A stretch of DNA of 64,000 nucleotides, taken from the NCBI RefSeq assembly GCF_008365295.1, contig NZ_CP043505.1:2914001-2978000 (forward strand), written 5' to 3'. Origin of the DNA: Agromyces intestinalis. Its GTDB lineage: Bacteria > Actinomycetota > Actinomycetes > Actinomycetales > Microbacteriaceae. The notes beneath the pieces are model-generated. The model saw nothing but the letters and a program-made list of their open reading frames with translations. It was not told where the DNA came from and made no database searches. The translations under genes were made by a program, and so were the position numbers. The number at the start of each line of letters is the position of its first letter. The first letter of the stretch is position 1. Of this stretch, positions 59,374 to 64,000 are shown piece after piece.

Positions 59374-59868
59374 GTGCGCACACTCGTGCTGAACGCGGGC
59401 TATGAACCGCTCGCCGTCGTCTCGTTCAAGCGGGCGCTCCTGCTCGTGATGCATCAGAAGGCCACCGTGATCGTCTGCGACGAGGACCACCCCGTTCTCG
59501 GCGCCAGCGGCCCGTGGGACCGCCCGAGCGTCATCGTGCTCACCCGCTACGTGAGACCGCCGCGCGTGCATCACATTCCGGTGAGCCGACGCGGCGTACT
59601 GCGGCGGGACGAGCACCGGTGCGCGTACTGCGGCAAGTCGGCCGCGACGATCGACCACGTGCTGCCGCGCTCGCGCGGCGGCCGCGACACGTGGGAGAAC
59701 CTCGTCGCGTGCTGCTTGCGCTGCAACAACGCGAAGGGCGACCACACGCCGGCCGAGATGGGATGGGAGCTGCGATTCACCCCGCAGATGCCGCGCGGGA
59801 ACGACTGGGTCGTCCGCGGGTTCGAGCGGCCCATGCCGCAATGGGGTGAGTACCTGCAGGCCGCGTGA
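59374..59868 (+). CDS. HNH endonuclease-family protein
   Basis: This is a 164-residue protein. The HNH core runs from CAYCGKSAATIDHVLPRS (about 87-104) through RDTWENLVACCLRCNNAKGD, with the zinc-binding Cys pairs flanking the catalytic His. The N-terminal part NAGYEPLAVVSFKRALLLVM matches the chromosomal actinobacterial HNH group, which is housekeeping rather than mobile. A GAAAGG site precedes the GTG. Its cellular target is unknown. Confidence 0.9.
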   Translation: MRTLVLNAGYEPLAVVSFKRALLLVMHQKATVIVCDEDHPVLGASGPWDRPSVIVLTRYVRPPRVHHIPVSRRGVLRRDEHRCAYCGKSAATIDHVLPRSRGGRDTWENLVACCLRCNNAKGDHTPAEMGWELRFTPQMPRGNDWVVRGFERPMPQWGEYLQAA

Positions 59869-59870
59869 TC

Positions 59871-59899
59871 GTGACATCACGGCGCCCGTGCTCTAGGGT
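59871..59899 (+). promoter_or_regulatory. promoter of the CHAP gene
   Basis: -35 GTGACA (59871-59876), a 17-base spacer and -10 TAGGGT (59894-59899). The apparent start at 59899 lies in the -10, so the real start is the TTG at 59998. The same hexamers and spacing precede the NlpC/P60 gene. Confidence 0.6.
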
Positions 59900-59997
59900 T
59901 GGACGAGTTCGAAGCACCGAGTCCCGCTTCGAGACGAGTATCGAGCCCCCGCGTCGTGCTGCACCGCGACGCGGCTGTTCCCCCGGAGGTGCAGCTC

Positions 59998-61329
59998 TTG
60001 AGCGGTGACGACATCGGCGGCCCCCAGCCGTCGAGGCGTGATCTGCGCCGCGCCGAGTCGTCGGGATACCGTGCCGAGGCGTCCGCGCCCGCCGGTTTCA
60101 CCGTGTCGACGCCCGGCGGCCACCCCGCCCGACGCGACCTGCGCACCACTCCGCCGCCGGTGCCCTTCGCGCCGCAGCCGAGTGCCGCGCCGCAGAGTGC
60201 CGCGCAGCAGCCGGCACCGCCGTTGAACCTCATGCCGCAGTCCGCCACCGCGATGGCCTCCCGTGTCCCGCAGTCGGGGGTGCCCGGGTCGCGGGCCGAA
60301 GCCAGGCGTGCGGAGGCATCGCGATCGTCGCGCAGGGCGCCGGTCGTCGGCGCGGCGACGGCTCCGGCCCCGTCGGTCGCGGCCCCGTCGGTCGCGGCGA
60401 CGGCTCCGGCCCCGTCGGTCGCGGCTCCGTCGGTCGCCTCGCGCGCCGAGACGCGTCGGGGGGATGCCTCGCGGCCGCCGCAGGCCGCCCCGTCGACCAG
60501 GTCCGCGGCACCTGTCGCGCCGGGGGCATCCGCTCGCCCCGCCGCTTCCGCTCCGCCCGCCGGCCGGGCCGCAACCGCTCGTCCGGTCGCCGAGCGCCGC
60601 CGTCGCAACGGCCCGGCGAGGGTGTTCGCGACCGTGCTCGTGGTGCCCGCGATCGTCGGCACCGTCGCGCTGCCGGCGTATGCGTTCGTGCCGGGCACCG
60701 GCGAGGGAGGGCCGTCGAGCTTCTTCCGCACCACGCTGGCGGGTGCGCAGGCGCTCGACGTGTCGGCCCTCGCGAGCGAAGCGGCCGTCTCGACCGATGC
60801 GTACGACGTGACGACGAAGGCCGAGATCGACCGGGTCGCCGCCGAGCAGGAGGCCGCCGATCGCGCCGCGTGGGCGGCGAGCGTCGCGAACCACGCCGGC
60901 GCGTACTACACCCCGGCCCAGCAGGCCGAGGGGGATGACTACCCCTGGTGGGACCAGACGCCCGACGATTTCGGCGGGGGGCTCTCGCCGCTGCGGTACT
61001 ACTTCCGCGAGTGCGTCGACTTCGTCGCGTGGCGCATGAACCGCGACCAAGGCGTCACCTCGGCGCCGTGGAAGTGGGACTGGTCGAACCTCGCCTCGGG
61101 CAGCGCGTACGCGTGGGCCGACGAGTGGGTGTCGCGCGGTCGTCAGACCAGCAGCGAGCCGATCGTCGGTGCGGTCGCGTGGTTCCCGTACAACCATGTG
61201 GCGTACGTGCAGGCCGTGAACGGCGACGGCACGGTCACCATCGAGGAGTACAACCAGAACAGCGACCACTCCTACCACGTGCGGACGATCCCGGCGGGAT
61301 CCGCGCTGTACCTCTATCCGCCGGCCTAG
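59998..61329 (+). CDS. CHAP-domain cell-wall hydrolase with long disordered N-terminus
   Basis: This is a 443-residue protein. The first 195 residues are a Pro/Ala/Ser-rich disordered region with a 14-residue tandem duplication. A membrane/signal helix ending ALPAYAFVPGT (about 200-225) leads to a CHAP domain (about 330-443) with Cys in RECVDFVAW near 340 and His in YNHVAYVQA near 399. CHAP enzymes cleave peptidoglycan amide or peptide bonds. The TTG at 59998 follows GGAGG by 8 bases. The N-terminal segment would be cytoplasmic if the helix is an uncleaved anchor. Confidence 0.84.
   Translation: MSGDDIGGPQPSRRDLRRAESSGYRAEASAPAGFTVSTPGGHPARRDLRTTPPPVPFAPQPSAAPQSAAQQPAPPLNLMPQSATAMASRVPQSGVPGSRAEARRAEASRSSRRAPVVGAATAPAPSVAAPSVAATAPAPSVAAPSVASRAETRRGDASRPPQAAPSTRSAAPVAPGASARPAASAPPAGRAATARPVAERRRRNGPARVFATVLVVPAIVGTVALPAYAFVPGTGEGGPSSFFRTTLAGAQALDVSALASEAAVSTDAYDVTTKAEIDRVAAEQEAADRAAWAASVANHAGAYYTPAQQAEGDDYPWWDQTPDDFGGGLSPLRYYFRECVDFVAWRMNRDQGVTSAPWKWDWSNLASGSAYAWADEWVSRGRQTSSEPIVGAVAWFPYNHVAYVQAVNGDGTVTIEEYNQNSDHSYHVRTIPAGSALYLYPPA
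60352..60435 (+). repeat. 42-base tandem duplication in the CHAP gene
   Basis: Two adjacent 42-base units (60352-60393 and 60394-60435) differ at one base. Each encodes the 14 residues AATAPAPSVAAPSV. The low divergence suggests recent duplication and likely length variation among strains. Confidence 0.9.
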
Positions 61330-61433
61330 ACCCCTGTCGCGCGCGGGCACTGCGCCCCCGCGCAGCTCGCGCCCCGCCGGGTTCGCGCGCCGCGGCCGCG
61401 CACTGCGGAGGTGCGGACGCGACGCGAGCGCGC

Positions 61434-62456
61434 TCAGGCGCGCAGCACGCAGGCCGGTGCCTCGGTCGGCAGAGTCGCGACCACCCGCTCGGGCACCCCG
61501 GTCGCGTCGAGCGCGAGGATTGCGAGCGAGTCGGATCCCTGGTCGGCGACCACGAGATGGCGTTCATCGGCGGTGAGTTCGAGGTCGCGCGGGTGGCGGC
61601 CGCCGGTCGCGAGCGAACCGATGTGCATCAGCGAGCGATCGGATGCCTCGTAGCGCAGCGCCTGCACGCCGTCGAGATCGCGGTCGCCGACGAGCACGAC
61701 GCCGCCCCGCGTCATCCGGATCGTCGATGCTCCGAGGCCGCGAGGCGTGACATCCGGCCCGAGCGGTGCGGTGGCGACCTCGATGCCCGAGGCGAGGTCG
61801 ACGACGCTCACCGTGCGATCGAGCTCGTTGGCCACGATCGCGACGTCGTCGACGACGACGAGGTGGCGGGGGCCGGCACCGGGGTGCAGCAGCAGGTCGG
61901 CGGATGCCTCGTGCCCGAGTCGCCCGTCGGCGTCGAGCCGGAGGACGCGCACGCGATCGGCACCGAGATCGGGCACGAGGACGCGGTCGCGGGCGGGGTC
62001 GAGCACGACCTGGTGGGGGTGCGGGGCCTCCTGGCGGTCGGCGCGCGGGCCATGGCCCGTGAAGTCGATCGCCGAGACGAGCGCGGCGTCGGCGTCGTCG
62101 CCGACCCGGTGCGCCGAGACGCGGCTGCCCGAGTAGTTCGCGGCGAGCACGAACGCCCCGGTCGCGTCGAACGCGACATGGCACGGGTCGGCCGCACCGG
62201 TCGGCGCCGGCGCGGCCAGCGGCGCGAGCGTCTCGTCGCCTGCCCGCCAGGTCGAGACGAGTCCGTCGGCGAGTTCGTGCACGATCGCGACGATGTCGCC
62301 CCGCTGCGCGAGGAACATCGGGTTCGGCCCGACGTCGATCGGCTCGCCGAGCACGGCCGAGCCGTCGTCGGCGACCTCGAGCGGGCGCACGCCGCGTGCG
62401 GCCGACCCCAGAGCGCCGACCGTCGACGCGCCGATCCAGAACCTCGTGCCGCTCAT
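61434..62456 (-). CDS. lactonase-family seven-bladed propeller protein (6-phosphogluconolactonase-like)
   Basis: This is a 340-residue beta-propeller of the YbhE/Pgl group. Repeating segments of the type GADRVRVLRLDADGRL mark the blades. GAGPRHLVV near 178 and DPCHVAFDATGAFVLAANYSGSRVS near 95 are typical motifs. E. coli YbhE hydrolyses 6-phosphogluconolactone, but many family members act on other lactones. The ATG at 62456 has a GAGAGGA ribosome site; the longer frame adds a non-conserved tail. It is convergent with the CHAP gene. Confidence 0.85.
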   Translation of the reverse strand: MSGTRFWIGASTVGALGSAARGVRPLEVADDGSAVLGEPIDVGPNPMFLAQRGDIVAIVHELADGLVSTWRAGDETLAPLAAPAPTGAADPCHVAFDATGAFVLAANYSGSRVSAHRVGDDADAALVSAIDFTGHGPRADRQEAPHPHQVVLDPARDRVLVPDLGADRVRVLRLDADGRLGHEASADLLLHPGAGPRHLVVVDDVAIVANELDRTVSVVDLASGIEVATAPLGPDVTPRGLGASTIRMTRGGVVLVGDRDLDGVQALRYEASDRSLMHIGSLATGGRHPRDLELTADERHLVVADQGSDSLAILALDATGVPERVVATLPTEAPACVLRA

Positions 62457-62543
62457 GTGTTCCTCTCCCCGGCGCCGCTCGCCGCGTGCCACCCTACCGG
62501 GCACTCCGCGTCGCTCGGTCGGTCGACTAGACTCGACCGGTCA

Positions 62544-62615
62544 GCCTCTGTAGCTCAATGGAAGAGCAACTCCGTCCTAAGGAGCAGGTTGGGGGTTCGA
62601 GTCCCTCCAGGGGCA
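62544..62615 (+). tRNA. tRNA-Arg (anticodon CCU)
   Basis: This 72-base tRNA has acceptor GCCUCUG/CAGGGGC, anticodon loop GUCCUAA (CCU), T-stem GGGGG/CCCUC with loop UUCGAGU, and discriminator A. The first anticodon-stem pair is an A-C mismatch. Its 3' end is a common integration site in bacteria. Confidence 0.95.
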
Positions 62616-62658
62616 CTGAGGGATGCTGCTCGAAGGTGATGCCGCGCTGAGGTGGACC

Positions 62659-63339
62659 TCACAGCAGCGCAGCCACCTTTTCGGCGGTCTCTTTCGCGGA
62701 CGCGGGGTTCTGTCCGGTGACGAGCGTCCCGTCAACAACGGCGTAGGACACGAAGGGGATCTTGGCCTTCTCGTACAGGGCGCCGCGCCGCTTCATCTCC
62801 TCTTCCGCGTTGTAGGGAACAAGCTTGTCGACGCGAGCGAGCACCTCCTCCTGCCAGGCGAAGCCGGTGACCTTGCGTCCTGCAACGAGCAGGCTGCCGT
62901 CGGAGAGCCGGGTGTTGAGCAGGCCGCAGTAACCGTGGCAGACCGAGGAGACGATGCCGCCGCGTTCCCAGATCTCGCGCGTGATTCGCTGCACCCCTTC
63001 ACTGTCGGGGAAGTCGTACATGACGGCGTGGCCGCCGGTGAAGTAGATCGCATCGAAGTCTGCGGAGTCGATCTCGTCTGGGCTCTCGGTGTTCTCCAGC
63101 AGCGCCATCTTCGCCGGGTCGGCGTGCCAGGCCTTGGCCGTCCTGTCGTAGTTGGGGAACTTCACGGATCGGGGCTCGAGCGGCACGTGTCCGCCTGCAG
63201 GGCTGACGATGACCTGCTCGAAGCCGCGCTTGTCGAATACCTCCCAGGCGTGGGCGAGCTCGGACAACCACAGACCGGTCGGGTGGGAGGCGTCGTCGTA
63301 GTGGGCGACATTGGTGACGACGTGCAGGATGCGGGTCAT
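62659..63339 (-). CDS. DJ-1/PfpI (class I glutamine-amidotransferase-like) protein
   Basis: This is a 226-residue protein of the ThiJ/PfpI superfamily. The nucleophile elbow is VSSVCHGYCGLL near residue 127. FTGGHAVMYDFPDSEG near 100 and FGEQ-like FEQVIVSPAGGHVPLEP near 40 match Hsp31-like members, which act as glyoxalase III or protein deglycase. The ATG at 63339 overlaps the TetR stop as ATGA, so the two form an operon and TetR is likely autoregulating this detoxification gene. Confidence 0.87.
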   Translation of the reverse strand: MTRILHVVTNVAHYDDASHPTGLWLSELAHAWEVFDKRGFEQVIVSPAGGHVPLEPRSVKFPNYDRTAKAWHADPAKMALLENTESPDEIDSADFDAIYFTGGHAVMYDFPDSEGVQRITREIWERGGIVSSVCHGYCGLLNTRLSDGSLLVAGRKVTGFAWQEEVLARVDKLVPYNAEEEMKRRGALYEKAKIPFVSYAVVDGTLVTGQNPASAKETAEKVAALL

Positions 63340-63932
63340 GCGGATGCTCCCTCGGCAAGGGTGATGATGGCGGTGACGGACGAACGGATCCGGCCCTCGA
63401 CCTCGGAGGTCGGTTCCGGGCGGAGTTTGCCGTCGAGGTGGAGGAACGCGAGGCCGTGCGCGAGCCCCCACAGCGCCTGCGAGAGGGAGACAACGTCCGA
63501 TGCGGGGAAGAACCGTGCAATGACGCCTCCGAGCAGGGCGTGCAGCCGACCGGATGCCCGGACGCGGTCGCTGTTCTCCGGATCGCACGCGCCTCCGAAC
63601 ATCAGCCGGAACAGGGCAGGGCGACGCAGCGCGAAGTCCACATAGGCGATGGCAACTGCGCCGAGCGTCTGCGCTGCGGTCGCGGACGAGCGAACTTCGA
63701 CGAGCGCGGTAGTGAGGTCGTCGTGGAGCTCATCGAAACCGAGCACGGCGAGTGCGGAGTCCAGCGCGTCACGGTCGGCGAAGTGCCGATACGGCGCAGC
63801 GGGTGACACACCGGCTCGCCGGGCCACCGCCCGCATGGACGGCGTCTCGCCCGCTTCCACGCTCTCCAGCGCCGCGGAGAGCAGCGCCGCGCGGAGGTCA
63901 CCGTGGTGATATGCCTTCTCGACCGCAGTCAT
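63336..63932 (-). CDS. TetR family regulator
   Basis: This is a 198-residue repressor. The N-terminal HTH (about 12-55) has LSAALESVEAGETPSMRAVARRAGVSPAAPYRHFADRDALD. A larger TetR_C-type ligand domain follows with FGGACDPENSDRVR near 105. The start at 63932 is the ATG of MTAVEKAYHH. An imperfect palindrome 20 bases upstream is a candidate operator. The coupled DJ-1-like gene suggests it senses an electrophile or aldehyde (inferred). Confidence 0.92.
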   Translation of the reverse strand: MTAVEKAYHHGDLRAALLSAALESVEAGETPSMRAVARRAGVSPAAPYRHFADRDALDSALAVLGFDELHDDLTTALVEVRSSATAAQTLGAVAIAYVDFALRRPALFRLMFGGACDPENSDRVRASGRLHALLGGVIARFFPASDVVSLSQALWGLAHGLAFLHLDGKLRPEPTSEVEGRIRSSVTAIITLAEGASA

Positions 63933-63952
63933 GTCTGCCCACTCCGTCACAA

Positions 63953-63969
63953 TGTATGCAGTGCTAACA
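63953..63969. promoter_or_regulatory. candidate TetR operator
   Basis: TGTATGCA-G-TGCTAACA is a 17-base palindrome with 6 of 8 matching half-site bases. On the minus strand the -10-like TACATT overlaps it. It lies 21 bases upstream of the TetR start, the usual place for autoregulation. Confidence 0.5.
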
Positions 63970-64000
63970 TAGCGCATCGAGGCGCGGAGGGACAGAGGGA

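Overview
The window is ordinary core chromosome of a high-GC Gram-positive actinobacterium. GC is roughly 70%, many starts are GTG, and several transcripts look leaderless. The gene content fits the family Microbacteriaceae: a fused IspD-IspF, CarD, a GlnR-type regulator, SenX3-RegX3, DUF3027, DUF3263 and DUF4032 proteins, a bacterial XPB helicase, and a standalone groEL under CIRCE control. The genus is not certain (Agromyces-like is a guess). No prophage, insertion sequence, CRISPR array or rRNA was found. Three tRNA genes are present: Lys-UUU, Thr-UGU and Arg-CCU.

Layout. 1-3820: Leloir galactose genes (galK partial, galT) divergent from a DeoR repressor and an aldose 1-epimerase. 3842-8704: a MarP-like membrane protease, an LLM oxidoreductase, and a PadR regulator coupled to a DHA2 drug exporter behind a palindromic operator. 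8763-12730: tRNA-Lys, a small zinc-ribbon protein, a conserved actinobacterial protein, a transglutaminase/MerR pair and an aminodeoxychorismate lyase-like enzyme. 12754-28214 is a phosphate and polyphosphate neighbourhood: pstSCAB with a PHO box, a Nudix/histidine-phosphatase protein, ppk, glnR, phoU and senX3-regX3. It is interleaved with a nitrobindin-like protein, YgfZ, a methyltransferase and gpmA. 28372-32617: carD, ispDF, cysS and rlmB. 32662-43042: DUF4032, a sugar-ABC ATPase, a DsbA-like thioredoxin, tRNA-Thr, a DMT transporter, a nitroreductase with msrB, small envelope proteins, a cold-shock gene and groEL. 43221-57817: a lipoprotein, an orphan WXG100 protein, a two-component system, a FAD reductase-folP-RibD-like operon, XPB with its partner, a second cold-shock protein, DUF3027/DUF2530, serC and a DtxR-type regulator. 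57818-64000: two secreted cell-wall hydrolases (NlpC/P60 and CHAP) with matching promoters, an HNH nuclease, a lactonase, tRNA-Arg, and a TetR/DJ-1 pair at the right edge.

How the genes work together. Phosphate sensing (SenX3-RegX3, PhoU), uptake (PstSCAB) and storage (PPK1) lie within about 15 kb, and PHO-box-like direct repeats stand before pstS and phoU. Heat and cold stress are represented by groEL and two cold-shock proteins. Envelope biology is represented by MarP, DsbA, NlpC/P60, CHAP and LytR_C proteins.

The strongest unexplained signal is a short word, GAGGCATCCG / CGGATGCCTC. It recurs dozens of times on both strands, in genes and between genes, and expands into tandem arrays that write Glu/Asp-Ala-Ser linkers. 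By base composition it should occur about once in a window this size. A second broad signal is a series of TANNNT hexamers ending 6-7 bases before start codons that lack a Shine-Dalgarno, which marks leaderless transcripts and settles several starts.
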